A DNA stretch of 64,000 nucleotides, taken from an uncultured Actinomycetes bacterium (GTDB lineage Bacteria; Actinomycetota; Acidimicrobiia; Acidimicrobiales; RAAP-2). The stretch spans positions 49,503-113,502 of the forward strand of contig CAITNF010000016.1 in the NCBI GenBank assembly GCA_903893745.1, written 5' to 3'. The notes beneath the pieces were generated by a model that did no database searches, was not told the DNA's origin, and worked only from the letters and a program-made list of their open reading frames with translations. The translations under genes were made by a program, and so were the position numbers. Below are positions 1 through 9,718 of this stretch, piece after piece; positions within the stretch are counted from its first letter, which is position 1; the number at the start of each line of letters is the position of its first letter.

Positions 1-21
1 TCGCCGTAGAGGTCAACTGAG

Positions 22-1008
22 TTGACGCTCCCCATCGCTCTTGATGCGATGGGCGGTGATTTTGCCCCCGGTGCGATTATCGAGGGCGCCCGACGCGCCG
101 TCGATGAGCTGGGTATTGACGTCACGCTGGTTGGCGTTCCCGAACTGATGGGAGACCCGCTGGGTCTCAACGTCGTGGCCTGCACCCAAGTGATTGGCAT
201 GGACGACGATCCAGCTTCGAGCGTGCGCTCAAAGAAAGACTCGTCGCTGGTACGTGCGGCCGAACTGGTGCGTGACGGCCAAGCGAGCGCCATGGTCTCG
301 GCGGGCAATACGGGCGCCACGATGGCGTCGGCGCTGTTGCGAATGGGCCGTCTACCGGGCGTGATTCGTCCCTGCATTGCGACGCCGATACCAAATCCTG
401 GTCGTACCCCCACGGTGTTGGTTGACGCGGGAGCGAACGCCGAATGCACCGCGGAGATGTTGGTGCAGTTTGCCCAGATGGCCTCGTCGTTTGTCAGCGC
501 GCACTACGGCGTGGCTGAGCCGCGCGTGGGCCTGCTCTCGATTGGTGAGGAGTCCTCGAAGGGTTCACCGCTCGTCAAAGAGACGCATCAACTACTGCGT
601 GAACTCAGCGGGCTTAATTTCGTGGGCAACGTGGAAGGCCGCGACCTCATCCCTTCAACGGTGGACGTGGTGGTGACTGATGGATTCACGGGTAACGTCG
701 CGCTAAAGACGCTCGAGGGCTCGATGAAGTTCATTTTTTCTGCAGTACTGCAAGCGATTGGAACCAACGACGAGACCAAGGCCGCCGGCGCGGTACTACT
801 AGAGCACCTGCTACCTGTTGCCAACCAGCTGTCGCCCGAGAATCAGGGCGGCGCCATGCTGCTCGGTCTGGACGGAATCTGCGTCATTAGCCACGGTTCG
901 TCCAACGCCACGGCCGCGATGAACGCCCTTCGGGTGGCTCACGAAATGGCCACTGCGAAAGTGGTGGACCGGTTACGAACTACTATTAGACCTGATGAAA
1001 AGGTATAA
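22..1008 (+). CDS. plsX: Phosphate acyltransferase PlsX
   Basis: PlsX converts acyl-ACP and phosphate to acyl-phosphate, the first step of the PlsX/PlsY phospholipid route, at the inner face of the membrane. The 328-residue protein has the family-typical N-terminal DAMGGD motif (residues 8-13), a central GNTGATM segment and DGFTGNVALK further on. The start is TTG at 22, with GAGGT 8 nt upstream; no other start precedes the conserved DAMGGD motif. acpP follows on the same strand, the usual pairing. A TAG at 7-9 may end the preceding gene, which is outside the window. Confidence 0.95.
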   Translation: MTLPIALDAMGGDFAPGAIIEGARRAVDELGIDVTLVGVPELMGDPLGLNVVACTQVIGMDDDPASSVRSKKDSSLVRAAELVRDGQASAMVSAGNTGATMASALLRMGRLPGVIRPCIATPIPNPGRTPTVLVDAGANAECTAEMLVQFAQMASSFVSAHYGVAEPRVGLLSIGEESSKGSPLVKETHQLLRELSGLNFVGNVEGRDLIPSTVDVVVTDGFTGNVALKTLEGSMKFIFSAVLQAIGTNDETKAAGAVLLEHLLPVANQLSPENQGGAMLLGLDGICVISHGSSNATAAMNALRVAHEMATAKVVDRLRTTIRPDEKV

Positions 1009-1009
1009 T
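1004..1009 (+). promoter_or_regulatory. Candidate -10 box for acpP-rnc-mutM
   Basis: Reads TATAAT, the exact consensus, and contains the TAA stop codon of plsX. It would give an acpP leader of about 50 nt. I see no convincing -35 at the right spacing, so this is a candidate only. Confidence 0.4.
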
Positions 1010-1065
1010 TAAGCACCCCACCACGCGGGCTCGGTATTCTTGTTCAGCAACACAAAGGAGTGGTC

Positions 1066-1353
1066 ATGACCGCTGACGCCGCATCATCCTCACTCGACCG
1101 AGCCAGCGTGCTCACCTTGGTCCGAGGGCAACTCGCCGAAATCCTTGAAAAGGATCCGAACGACATTGGCGAGGACGTCTCTTTTGAAGACCTCGGTGCC
1201 GATTCGTTAGCCCTGATCGAACTGGTCGAGGCGCTCGAAGAGAGTCTCGCGACGCAGGTGGCTGGTTTTCACATCGATGACGAAGACTTGGAGGGACTCT
1301 TGTCGGTTCGCAATGCCGTCGACTACGTCACCGCCAAGCTCCAGGTGACCTGA
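1066..1353 (+). CDS. acpP: Acyl carrier protein
   Basis: Carries growing acyl chains on 4'-phosphopantetheine during fatty acid synthesis in the cytosol. The 95-residue acidic protein has the attachment motif GADSLALIEL with Ser47 as the modified residue. It is longer than the usual roughly 78 residues because of an N-terminal Ala/Ser-rich extension of about 12 residues. I chose ATG 1066 over the GTG at 1060, because that GTG lies inside the ribosome binding site AAAGGAG (1054-1060), which is 5 nt from the ATG. rnc follows after 6 nt. Confidence 0.93.
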   Translation: MTADAASSSLDRASVLTLVRGQLAEILEKDPNDIGEDVSFEDLGADSLALIELVEALEESLATQVAGFHIDDEDLEGLLSVRNAVDYVTAKLQVT

Positions 1354-1359
1354 GCCCAT

Positions 1360-2049
1360 TTGAGTTTGCTGCTTGCACCCTTGGCGCAGTTGGCAGAACG
1401 TGTTGGTCTGCGCCCCGATAGTGAAATGCTGAGCGTCGCGATGACCCACTCGAGTTTCGCCGCCGAACACCACTGCACGTCCAATGAGCGTCTTGAGTTT
1501 CTGGGCGATGCCGTCGTTGATTTGGCGGTCGCCGACTTAATTATGACGCAGTACCCTCACCTCGACGAAGGTTCGGGCTCACTGGTTCGTTCGCGAGTGG
1601 TGAATGAAGGTGCGCTCGCTCGGGCCGCCCAACGCCTCGACCTCGCCCAGTACGTGCGAGTCGGACGCGGTGAAGTGAAGTCCAATGGACTGGAGCGGCC
1701 ATCACTGCTCGCCGACGCCTTTGAGGCGCTGGTCGCGGCGATCTATCTCGAGTCGGGCTTTGAGTCATCAAAGTCTTTCGTGCACACCATGTTGGCGAAT
1801 GACGTGGAACTAGCCGCTGCTAATCCCGACGACGTCGATCCCAAGACGCGTTTGCGCCAGTGGGCCGAAGCGCAAGGACACGGGACCCCGGTCTACGGAC
1901 TTAGTGAAAGTGGCCCGCAACACGCTCGCGCGTTTGAGGCCACGGTGAGCCTGGAGGGGCGAGTGTTAGCCCACGGTAGCGGTCGATCAAAGAAGCACGC
2001 CGAGAGTGAAGCCGCAAGGGCCGCTTGGGAGGGTCGCACCAATGCCTGA
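1360..2049 (+). CDS. rnc: Ribonuclease III
   Basis: Endonuclease for double-stranded RNA that processes rRNA precursors and structured mRNAs as a homodimer. The 229-residue protein has the RNase III signature NERLEFLGDAVVD at about 41-53, which carries catalytic acidic residues. A C-terminal dsRNA-binding domain (about 160-226) ends in the typical GSGRSKKHAESEAARAAW segment. The start is TTG, 6 nt after acpP. Its last 8 nt overlap mutM, so the two are probably translationally coupled. Confidence 0.95.
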   Translation: MSLLLAPLAQLAERVGLRPDSEMLSVAMTHSSFAAEHHCTSNERLEFLGDAVVDLAVADLIMTQYPHLDEGSGSLVRSRVVNEGALARAAQRLDLAQYVRVGRGEVKSNGLERPSLLADAFEALVAAIYLESGFESSKSFVHTMLANDVELAAANPDDVDPKTRLRQWAEAQGHGTPVYGLSESGPQHARAFEATVSLEGRVLAHGSGRSKKHAESEAARAAWEGRTNA

Positions 2050-2944
2050 GCTACCTGAAGTAGAGACGGTTCGAGCGTCGCTCGCTCGCGATCTCGTAGG
2101 AAAAAAAGTGAAATTAGCAGCCGTCACTAATGGGCGAGCCGTTCGACGTCACAAGTCCGCCAAGGAGTTTCGCGCACTGCTCGAAGGCCACACCATTAAG
2201 TCGGCCGAGCGCCTGGGGAAATACTTAATCTTTGGACTCGATAACGCGAACCACTTGGTCATTCACCTCGGAATGAGTGGTCAACTACTGCGCTCGAAGG
2301 GCCCCAAGGACGTTAAACCTAAGCACACCCACGTCGTTATTAGTTTCGTGCAAGGTGGCGAACTTCGTTACGTCGACCCTCGAACGTTTGGCGAGCTCTT
2401 TGTTTCGGTGCCGCCCGTCGAAGGTGCGGAGGTCGAAATCTCCAAATTTGCTCGTCTGTCAATAGGCGGTGAGGGACTGCGCCTGCGTCGTCAGATCCCC
2501 GAGATTGCGCACTTGGGTATTGATCCCTTCGAAGATCAGATTGGCTGGGACCGCTTCGCGGCAATTTTGCGCAGTCGCTCGACGGGCCTCAAGGTCGTAC
2601 TGACCGACCAAGACATCATGGCGGGGCTGGGCAATATCTACGCCGACGAGGTGCTCTTTGCGGCGGCGCTTCGCTACGACCGACCGGCCGAGTCGCTCTC
2701 GACTATTGAGATTCGTCGGCTGCACCGGGCCATTATTGAGATTTTGACCGACGCGATCAAGTTCGGTGGCTCGACCCTCGACGACGAACAGTACGTCGAT
2801 CCCGACGGTAAACCGGGCACCTACCAAGAGCGACACCAGGTTTATAACCGCGAGGGGCTGCCCTGCTTCCAGTGCCGCCAGCCCATCATCCGCGTCACCG
2901 TGCGCCAGCGTTCGACCTTCTTCTGCGCCAACTGCCAGAGCTAG
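2042..2944 (+). CDS. mutM: Formamidopyrimidine-DNA glycosylase (MutM/Fpg)
   Basis: Base-excision repair enzyme that removes 8-oxoguanine and formamidopyrimidines and nicks the abasic site. The 300-residue protein begins MPELPEVETV; Pro2 is the catalytic nucleophile of the family and Glu3 is also catalytic. The helix-two-turn-helix segment GLGNIYADEVLF and a C-terminal zinc finger with two CxxC pairs are intact. The start at 2042 is fixed by the invariant N-terminus; an upstream in-frame start would bury Pro2. It overlaps rnc by 8 nt. Confidence 0.96.
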   Translation: MPELPEVETVRASLARDLVGKKVKLAAVTNGRAVRRHKSAKEFRALLEGHTIKSAERLGKYLIFGLDNANHLVIHLGMSGQLLRSKGPKDVKPKHTHVVISFVQGGELRYVDPRTFGELFVSVPPVEGAEVEISKFARLSIGGEGLRLRRQIPEIAHLGIDPFEDQIGWDRFAAILRSRSTGLKVVLTDQDIMAGLGNIYADEVLFAAALRYDRPAESLSTIEIRRLHRAIIEILTDAIKFGGSTLDDEQYVDPDGKPGTYQERHQVYNREGLPCFQCRQPIIRVTVRQRSTFFCANCQS

Positions 2945-2967
2945 TAAATCTCCCTCGAGAAGGTTGC

Positions 2968-2973
2968 TAGCGT
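2968..2973 (+). promoter_or_regulatory. Leaderless-type -10 box of smc
   Basis: Reads TAGCGT and ends 6 nt before the smc GTG, so transcription is expected to begin at or next to the start codon. Confidence 0.5.
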
Positions 2974-2979
2974 CTACGC

Positions 2980-5900
2980 GTGTTTCTTAAGCGATTGACC
3001 ATGAAGGGCTTTAAGTCCTTTGCTGACAGCACCACCTTGGAGTTTGAACCCGGGGTGACGGCGGTCGTGGGCCCCAACGGTTCGGGCAAGTCCAACGTGG
3101 TCGACGCGGTGACGTGGGTGCTCGGCGCCCAGAGCACTCGCGCGTTGCGCAGCGCCAAAATGGATGACGTTATTTTCGTCGGCACCGTGAGTCGCCCGGC
3201 CCTCGGTCGAGCCGAAGTGAGTCTCACCCTCGACAACGCGTCAGGTCGACTGCCCGTAGAGGGTAGCGAAGTAACCATCTCGCGCACGCTCTTTCGAAAC
3301 GGCGACTCGGAGTACGCGATTAACGGCATTACCTGTCGGCTCCTCGACGTGCAGGAGTTGCTCAGTGACTCCGGGGTTGGCCGTCACCAACACATGATTA
3401 TTGGACAGGGTCAACTTGATTCAATTCTCAATTCCAGCTCCGAGAGCCGACGCTCGGTCATTGAAGAAGCGGCCGGAGTACTGAAGCACCGTCGTCGCAA
3501 GGAACGAGCCGAACGTCGCCTCGATCAGACGCAAGAAAATCTTGAACGACTGGGCGACCTCGTGCGCGAGGTCCGTCGCCAGATGCGACCCCTCGAGCGA
3601 CAAGCGGTCTCGGCTCGCAGCTACGCCGATATTGAGAGCGACCTGCGAGCGGCTCGTCACGTCTTGTTTTCGTCTCGACTCGAAGGCTTTGAGCAGCGTC
3701 GCCGCGAGCTCGAAAGTGGGCTCGAAGGTTCCACCAACGCGGAGCGCGATGTTCGCCACGAATTGGTCACGCTCGACGCGCAGGCCAGTACGGCGGCCGC
3801 CGAAATGGCTAGTCGTCGCGAAGAGATGCTGGCGTCCACGCTGGGAACCCTCCAGGGACTCTCGGAGCGTGCGCGAGGCACGTCGTCGCTCATTGGCGAG
3901 CGTGAACGATCGCTACAAATCGCTCTAATCGCGTCGGCGGATGAAAACGTCATCGCCACCCTCGAAGCCGACGCCGCACGACTGGCCAGTGACCTCGAAG
4001 AGCTGGCCCTCGTCGAGGCGCAACTCTCGAGTCAGCGCGACGAGGTGGCTCGTCTGCGCCACGCCTTCACTGAGTCCGACAGTGAGTTCAACGCCACTTG
4101 GGCCACGGGGTCCGTCGAGAGTGACGCCGCCGCGTTAGAGGCCGCCCGAGCCCGGCTTGAACTACTCGAGCGCTCACTGGGCTCGCTGCGAGAGAGCGAA
4201 CGGCGCGCGACGAATCGACTGCACGACGTGCGCGCGCGCCACGCCGCGACGTCAGCCGCCGCAACGACGACGCTCGAGAGCGAGCGAGTCGCTCGCGAGC
4301 AACTGGCTCAAGCGTTAGCGGAGCAGTCCGAGGCCGAACGGGGCGCGACCGAGGCCGAACGTGCGCGCGCGAGTGCCGATGAAGCACTACGCGACGCAAC
4401 CGACGTCACGGCCCGAGCGCAGGCTCGCGCCGAGGCTCTCGCGCGGGCCCTCGACGAATTCTCTGGGGCTGGCGGTCGAGCCATTCTGGGAAATCTGGAA
4501 GGCGTGCTCGGAAGTTTTCTTGATCTGATTGACATTGACGGTGGTTGGGACCGGGCAGTGGAGTCGGCGGCTGGGGCGTCGGTGGGCGCCATGGTCGTGG
4601 ATGGACGAAAGTCGGCGCGCGCGGCGTTAGTTGCTCTACGTCGTGAGGGTGGAGCGGGACTGATTTTGCCGGTTGGCGAAACCGACGTGGCGTCACTGCC
4701 AGCGCCAGCGGGCTGTACGCCACTACGAAGTGTGGTTCGTGCTCGGGCCGGCTCGCCGGCGCACGTGACCCGAGTACTGGACGCACTCTTTTCGCGTGCG
4801 GTCGTCGCCCCCGACTGGGAAGCCGGAATTGAAGTCGCGACGTCGCACCCCGATCTGGTCGTCGTGACGCGCGAGGGTGACCGCTTCGCCGCCTCGGGTT
4901 GGCGCGTGGCGTCCGGACGAGCACTCGTGACCCGCACGACCGTGGACGAGGCCCAGGCCCTGGCCGACGAAGCGGGAGCCGCGGTAGCGCCCCGGCGAGC
5001 TGCGCGTGATCAGGCCGACGCCGACGCGGTGGCGGCTCGCCAGCGTCTGAATCGCGCCGGTACTGCTTGTGCTCAAGCAGAAGCCGAAGTCCAGCGACGC
5101 GCTCGCGAACTCGAGCGACTGCAGGCGTCACTAGAGGAGTTCACGACCACCGCGAATGCTCTGGCGGGCGAAGTGGCCGAACTCTCGGCCGACAGCGTAG
5201 CGATGGATGAAGAGATCAGTGAGTTGCGCGACCACTTGCCGACACTGGAGCTCGCCGCCGCGTCGGCGAGCAGTCGAGCCAATGATGTCGAAGCGGCTCG
5301 GGTAGTTCTCGAGGCCCAACGTGACGAGGTCACTGACGCCGCCACTGAGCTATCTCGTCGCGAAGCGGAGTACGGAGAACGACGACGTCTTATCGAGCTG
5401 CGTCGCAACGAAATCGAACATCGCCTGGAGGGTCACAGTAGTGAACGCGAAGAGGCGGCGAAGCGTCGTGGCGCCATTGAATTTGATCTCGACGCCCTTC
5501 AGCGCTTGGCCGCACTGGTGGTGCGCGCTAGTGATGAGATTCACGTCGCCCAAGAGGCCTTGGACACGAACTACCGTGAACAACTCGAAGCGTCGCGCGC
5601 CGGTGCCGAGCGCCTTGGCGTGATTCGTGAAGCTCGTAACGCGGCCGAGACGCGACTCAACGAGCTCAGCGAGCGTCGTCGTGGATCAGAAATTGAGCAA
5701 GCCGAACTCGCGATCAAGATTACGAACGTGCACGAGGCGATTCGCCGTGATCTAGGTATTGCCCCCCACGAATTGAACGGCGCCACGGCGTTGGAACTGC
5801 CCGAGGGTGTAACTATCGAGCAGCGAGTCGGTGATCTGGAAGCTCGGATCACGTCGTTGGGACCTATCAACCCCTTGGCTCTTGAAGAGTTGGCTGGTCT

Positions 5901-6471
5901 CGAGGAGCGATACCGAGAACTGGACGTGCAAGTGAGCGACGTGCGCAGCGCCCGACGCGAGCTCCAAGAGGTCATTCGAGCCCTCGACGAAGAGATCATG
6001 CAGACCTTCTCGAGTGCGGTCGCGGACGTGAATGAGCACTTCTCGGGCTTGATTGCCATGCTCTTTCCCGGGGGACAGGGCCGCCTCATTCTGACGGAAC
6101 CCGACGACCCGTTGAACACCGGAGTCGAAATTGAAGTTCGACCAATGGGGCGCAATATTCGACGAATCTCACTCTTATCGGGCGGCGAACGTTCGATGGC
6201 CGCTCTGGCCTTTCTCTTTGCGGTGTTTCGCTCGCGACCCTCACCGTTCTACATGATGGACGAGGTTGAAGCGGCTCTCGATGACGTGAACCTGCAGCGA
6301 TTCTTGAGTCTGGTGGATGAGTTTCGCCACGAGGCTCAGCTCTTGATTGTCACGCACCAAAAGCGCACCATGGAAAGTGCCGACGCGCTGTACGGAGTGA
6401 CCATGGCGCCCGGTGGTTCGTCCAAAGTAGTGAGTCAGCGAGTTCGTCGTGACGGAGTAGTTACGTCGTGA
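2980..6471 (+). CDS. smc: Chromosome segregation ATPase SMC
   Basis: Forms the DNA-entrapping core of bacterial condensin with ScpA and ScpB. The 1163-residue protein has an N-terminal Walker A (GPNGSGKSN, about 31-39), a long Glu/Arg/Ala-rich coiled coil and a globular hinge around 495-650. A second coiled coil leads to a C-terminal ABC signature LLSGGERS (about 1065) and Walker B ending YMMDEVEAALDD. The start is GTG at 2980 with no Shine-Dalgarno, consistent with its leaderless box. The GTGA overlap with ftsY couples the two genes. Confidence 0.97.
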   Translation: MFLKRLTMKGFKSFADSTTLEFEPGVTAVVGPNGSGKSNVVDAVTWVLGAQSTRALRSAKMDDVIFVGTVSRPALGRAEVSLTLDNASGRLPVEGSEVTISRTLFRNGDSEYAINGITCRLLDVQELLSDSGVGRHQHMIIGQGQLDSILNSSSESRRSVIEEAAGVLKHRRRKERAERRLDQTQENLERLGDLVREVRRQMRPLERQAVSARSYADIESDLRAARHVLFSSRLEGFEQRRRELESGLEGSTNAERDVRHELVTLDAQASTAAAEMASRREEMLASTLGTLQGLSERARGTSSLIGERERSLQIALIASADENVIATLEADAARLASDLEELALVEAQLSSQRDEVARLRHAFTESDSEFNATWATGSVESDAAALEAARARLELLERSLGSLRESERRATNRLHDVRARHAATSAAATTTLESERVAREQLAQALAEQSEAERGATEAERARASADEALRDATDVTARAQARAEALARALDEFSGAGGRAILGNLEGVLGSFLDLIDIDGGWDRAVESAAGASVGAMVVDGRKSARAALVALRREGGAGLILPVGETDVASLPAPAGCTPLRSVVRARAGSPAHVTRVLDALFSRAVVAPDWEAGIEVATSHPDLVVVTREGDRFAASGWRVASGRALVTRTTVDEAQALADEAGAAVAPRRAARDQADADAVAARQRLNRAGTACAQAEAEVQRRARELERLQASLEEFTTTANALAGEVAELSADSVAMDEEISELRDHLPTLELAAASASSRANDVEAARVVLEAQRDEVTDAATELSRREAEYGERRRLIELRRNEIEHRLEGHSSEREEAAKRRGAIEFDLDALQRLAALVVRASDEIHVAQEALDTNYREQLEASRAGAERLGVIREARNAAETRLNELSERRRGSEIEQAELAIKITNVHEAIRRDLGIAPHELNGATALELPEGVTIEQRVGDLEARITSLGPINPLALEELAGLEERYRELDVQVSDVRSARRELQEVIRALDEEIMQTFSSAVADVNEHFSGLIAMLFPGGQGRLILTEPDDPLNTGVEIEVRPMGRNIRRISLLSGGERSMAALAFLFAVFRSRPSPFYMMDEVEAALDDVNLQRFLSLVDEFRHEAQLLIVTHQKRTMESADALYGVTMAPGGSSKVVSQRVRRDGVVTS

Positions 6472-7517
6472 TCGTGCTGGTGCTAGTCCTCGGAGCGCTC
6501 GTGCTCGTGGGCGCAGTGATAATCGTGCGAGCGCGCCGTCGTCCACGACGCCCCGCACCGGCAGTTGCTCGGGCTCCGATGCCCGAGGTGCTGGTCACCC
6601 AGGCAACACCGCGACCCACGATTGACCAAGTCGCCCCGACAAGTTTTGCGGACCGTTTGTCGACATCGCGAGGGGTCTTTGAGCGAGTGCGCGCCGTGAC
6701 GAGCGCGGGGGTGCTCAGCGCCGAGCAACTCGGCCTCGTCGAAGAGGTCTTGTTACGTAGCGACGTGGGAGTAGCGACCACGAACGAGGTCCTAGAGCAA
6801 CTGAAGAACGACGGCGCCGTTGACGGACTGGCCCTGACCCTGCGGCGACTTCTTCTGAGTTATCTGGGCTCGTCTCGCACGGCGCACACGCAGGCCGAAG
6901 CGGGTCGCGTCGCGGTCTGGCTCTTTGTGGGGGTCAACGGGGTTGGCAAAACCACCAGTATTGGCAAGCTCGCTCACCGGTTTGTGAGTGAAGGTCAATC
7001 GGTCGTCTTGGCGGCGGGCGATACCTTTCGAGCCGCCGCGGCCGACCAACTCGAACAGTGGGCCATCAAAACCGGTAGCGACGTGGTGCGCTCGAGCGAA
7101 GGGGCCGATCCAGGTTCGGTCGTGCACGACGCGCTGGGGCGAGCGTCGGCTCGTGGTGCGGACATTGTCTTAGCGGACACCGCTGGACGAAGGGCCAACA
7201 GCACGAATCTGCTCGACGAGCTGGCCAAGGTGCGGCGCGTGGCGGATCGTGCGCCGGGTCAAGTAGTTGAAACACTTTTGGTGCTCGACGCCACGACGGG
7301 ACAAAATGCGGTCTCCCAGGCTCGCGAGTTTTTGGCGGCGGCGTCAGTGACCGGCATCATTCTGACCAAACTCGACGGAACCGCCCGGGGTGGCATCGTG
7401 GTGGCAATCGAACGAGAGTTGGGCATCCCCGTCAAGTTCGTCGGGGTGGGCGAAGGCGTCGAGGACCTCGTGGCCTTTGACCCCGAAGCCTTTGTGGCCT
7501 CACTCCTTGACGCCTGA
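6468..7517 (+). CDS. ftsY: Signal recognition particle receptor FtsY
   Basis: GTPase that docks SRP-ribosome complexes to the membrane. The 349-residue protein starts with one hydrophobic segment (residues 1-21) followed by an Arg-rich stretch. This probably anchors it directly, in place of a long acidic A domain. The NG domain has P-loop [10 protein letters not shown] (about 154), DTAGRR (about 236) and [10 protein letters not shown] (about 300). It begins with GTG overlapping the smc stop by 4 nt. ffh, its partner, follows 18 nt later. Confidence 0.95.
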   Translation: MIVLVLVLGALVLVGAVIIVRARRRPRRPAPAVARAPMPEVLVTQATPRPTIDQVAPTSFADRLSTSRGVFERVRAVTSAGVLSAEQLGLVEEVLLRSDVGVATTNEVLEQLKNDGAVDGLALTLRRLLLSYLGSSRTAHTQAEAGRVAVWLFVGVNGVGKTTSIGKLAHRFVSEGQSVVLAAGDTFRAAAADQLEQWAIKTGSDVVRSSEGADPGSVVHDALGRASARGADIVLADTAGRRANSTNLLDELAKVRRVADRAPGQVVETLLVLDATTGQNAVSQAREFLAAASVTGIILTKLDGTARGGIVVAIERELGIPVKFVGVGEGVEDLVAFDPEAFVASLLDA

Positions 7518-7535
7518 CTGTAGCCTTCGAGCACG

Positions 7536-9020
7536 ATGTTTGATGCCCTGACCGAACGACTCGAGCGACTCAGTTCGTCGCTGCGTTCACGTGGTCGACT
7601 GAGCGAGGCCGACCTCGACGAAGCGCTCGGCGACGTACGCTCAGCGCTGCTCGAAGCCGACGTCGAACTCGGCGTGGTGCGAGCCTTTCTCGACGCAGTG
7701 CGCACGCGCCTCGACGGTGAGGTCGTAAACCAAAGTCTGACCCCGGGTCAACAGGTCATCAAGGCCGTGCACGAGCAGTTGGTTGAAGTTCTTGGCAGCA
7801 CCCCGCTCAAGATCACGTACGCGTCGCGACCACCCACCGTGGTGCTGCTCGCGGGTCTGCAGGGTGCTGGTAAGACCACGACCGCCGCCAAATTGGCTTC
7901 GTGGTTTAAGCAGCAGGGTCGTCAACCGCTCCTCGTTGCGGCGGACCTCCAACGACCAGCTGCGGTCGAACAACTTAGAGTTCTGGGATCCCAGATTGGT
8001 GTTGACGTCTTTAGTCACGCGTCGGACCCAGTGGACGTGGCGCGACGCGGAGTCGAAGAAGCGACGCGCTTGGGTCGTGACGTCGTCATCATCGACACGG
8101 CGGGTCGACTCAGCATTGACGAGCCGCTCATGCGCGAAGTTCGCTCGATTAGTGACGCGACGTCACCGCAGTACACCTTCTTGGTAATTGACTCAGTCAC
8201 TGGTCAAGACGCCGTCGCCACGGCGAGAACCTTCCACGAGACGCTGGAGCTCTCCGGCATCATCGTGACGAAACTGGACTACGACGCTCGCGGTGGCGCG
8301 GTGCTCTCGGTGCGCGGAGTCGTCGGACGTCCGGTGGTATTCGCGTCGACTGGCGAGAAGCTTTCGGATTTTGATCTCTTCTATCCCGAGCGCATGGCGT
8401 CGCGAATTTTGGGGATGGGCGACGTGCTCTCGCTTATCGAGCAGGCCGAGCGCACCATGGACCGCGAGGTCGTGGCCGAATCGGCCAGTCGTCTAATGAG
8501 CGGCACCTTCACACTCGATGACTTCATGGCACAACTCAATCAGGTGCGCAAGATGGGTTCCCTCGGGGGCCTCATGAAACTCATGCCGGGCGTGACCAAG
8601 GAGATGCGTTCGGCGGCAGCCAACGTTGATGACGGCGAGCTGAATCGTGTTGAGGCGATTATTCGCTCGATGACGCCGCACGAACGTCGCGACCCTCAAA
8701 TTATTGATGGCTCACGACGTACTCGCATTGCGCGCGGTTCGGGCACGACGGTGAACGCCGTGAATCAGCTACTGAAGCAGTTCACCGAGATGCGAAAGAT
8801 GATGCGTCAGATGGCCGGGGGAGGAACGCCCGCACTGCCCGGAGGGATGGGTCGTATGGCTTCGCTCGCCGCCCGGGCTAACGCACAGCGAAGTGAAACG
8901 ATGCCCGAGGGCTTTGAGGCACTCGCGGCCGGCATGAAGTCGGCCACACCGCCCACGCGCAGTGGCGGAAAATCTAAGAAGAAGAAGGGCGGAAGGGTTA
9001 CCCCTCCTAAACAACGCTAA
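7536..9020 (+). CDS. ffh: Signal recognition particle protein Ffh (SRP54)
   Basis: GTPase of the signal recognition particle; it binds 4.5S/SRP RNA and hydrophobic signal sequences for cotranslational targeting. The 494-residue protein has an N domain, a G domain with [10 protein letters not shown] (about 107), DTAGRLS (about 187) and TKLD (about 245), and a Met-rich C-terminal M domain. The usual TKLDGDARGG reads [10 protein letters not shown] here, a Gly-to-Tyr change in a conserved loop. The C-terminus is Lys/Gly-rich. TAGCCT ends 9 nt before the ATG and may be its -10. Confidence 0.96.
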   Translation: MFDALTERLERLSSSLRSRGRLSEADLDEALGDVRSALLEADVELGVVRAFLDAVRTRLDGEVVNQSLTPGQQVIKAVHEQLVEVLGSTPLKITYASRPPTVVLLAGLQGAGKTTTAAKLASWFKQQGRQPLLVAADLQRPAAVEQLRVLGSQIGVDVFSHASDPVDVARRGVEEATRLGRDVVIIDTAGRLSIDEPLMREVRSISDATSPQYTFLVIDSVTGQDAVATARTFHETLELSGIIVTKLDYDARGGAVLSVRGVVGRPVVFASTGEKLSDFDLFYPERMASRILGMGDVLSLIEQAERTMDREVVAESASRLMSGTFTLDDFMAQLNQVRKMGSLGGLMKLMPGVTKEMRSAAANVDDGELNRVEAIIRSMTPHERRDPQIIDGSRRTRIARGSGTTVNAVNQLLKQFTEMRKMMRQMAGGGTPALPGGMGRMASLAARANAQRSETMPEGFEALAAGMKSATPPTRSGGKSKKKKGGRVTPPKQR

Positions 9021-9087
9021 ACTCTGTCGCTCGGGTATATCACCCCGTTCCGACTCGCGGGACGTACGGTTTGAAGGGAATTTCGTT

Positions 9088-9375
9088 GTGGCTGTGAAAC
9101 TTCGTTTGGTGCGCATGGGTAAGAAGAAGCAACCGACCTATCGCGTGGTGGCGGCTGAGAGCCGTCGGGCCCGTTCGGGAGCCTTTCTTGAGATCGTTGG
9201 CACGTACCAGCCTCGGGGAATTTCTGCCGCCGAGCCCGAGACCGTCTTTTCGATTGACAACGACAAGGTCGTTCGTTGGTTGAGCCAAGGTGCCCAGCCC
9301 ACCGAGCGGGTGGCCAAGTTGCTGAAGGCCAGTGGCGCGCTTGACGCCTTCGAGGCTTCGAAGGCTGCCAAATGA
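9088..9375 (+). CDS. rpsP: 30S ribosomal protein S16
   Basis: Small-subunit protein needed for 30S assembly. The 95-residue protein begins MAVKLRLVRMGKKKQPTYR, the classic S16 N-terminus, and has the usual size plus a short Ala/Lys tail. The start is GTG 9088, preceded by GAAGGGA 8 nt upstream; longer in-frame readings would add non-conserved residues. It heads rpsP-khpA-rimM-trmD and overlaps khpA by 4 nt (ATGA). Confidence 0.96.
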   Translation: MAVKLRLVRMGKKKQPTYRVVAAESRRARSGAFLEIVGTYQPRGISAAEPETVFSIDNDKVVRWLSQGAQPTERVAKLLKASGALDAFEASKAAK

Positions 9376-9713
9376 GCGACGTGCACGACGAGTACGTCGC
9401 CGGTGACGTCAACACGATTGACGACCAGGGCGACGATCACTACGACGAGCCGAGTAGCGGCAATATCGATCGAGCGGTCAGTGCGACGGCCGCTCTTGAG
9501 TTCATCGCGAAGTCGCTCGCGGACAGTCCCGAAGCCGTATCGGTTGAAGTCAGTGAGCGCCAGGGCAAGGTCGTGTTGGCCTTGACGGTCGCGGCTGACG
9601 ACATGGGGCGAATTATTGGTCGACGTGGTCGTACCGCGCAGGCTATTCGCGCCCTCGTTGGTGCCGCGGGTGCGCGTGACGGCGTGACGACGTCGGTCGA
9701 CATCGTCGACTAG
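9372..9713 (+). CDS. khpA: KH-domain RNA-binding protein KhpA, acidic extension
   Basis: Small RNA-binding protein of the KhpA family, usually encoded between rpsP and rimM. The single KH domain (about residues 37-110) has the motif GRIIGRRGRTAQAIR at about 79-93. At 113 residues it is longer than the usual 75-80. The extra part is an N-terminal Asp/Glu-rich stretch of about 33 residues that looks disordered. The start codon overlaps the rpsP stop. Confidence 0.88.
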   Translation: MSDVHDEYVAGDVNTIDDQGDDHYDEPSSGNIDRAVSATAALEFIAKSLADSPEAVSVEVSERQGKVVLALTVAADDMGRIIGRRGRTAQAIRALVGAAGARDGVTTSVDIVD

Positions 9714-9718
9714 GCGCC

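Noticed and set aside
4308..5131. Long open frames on the - strand inside smc
   Set aside because: They lie wholly within the coiled-coil and hinge coding region, have Arg/Ser/Pro-rich nonsense composition, and match no family; they follow from GC-rich codon bias.
8962..9087. Longer N-terminus for ribosomal protein S16
   Set aside because: The extra 42 residues overlap the ffh end and are not S16-like; GTG 9088 has a ribosome binding site and the conserved N-terminus.
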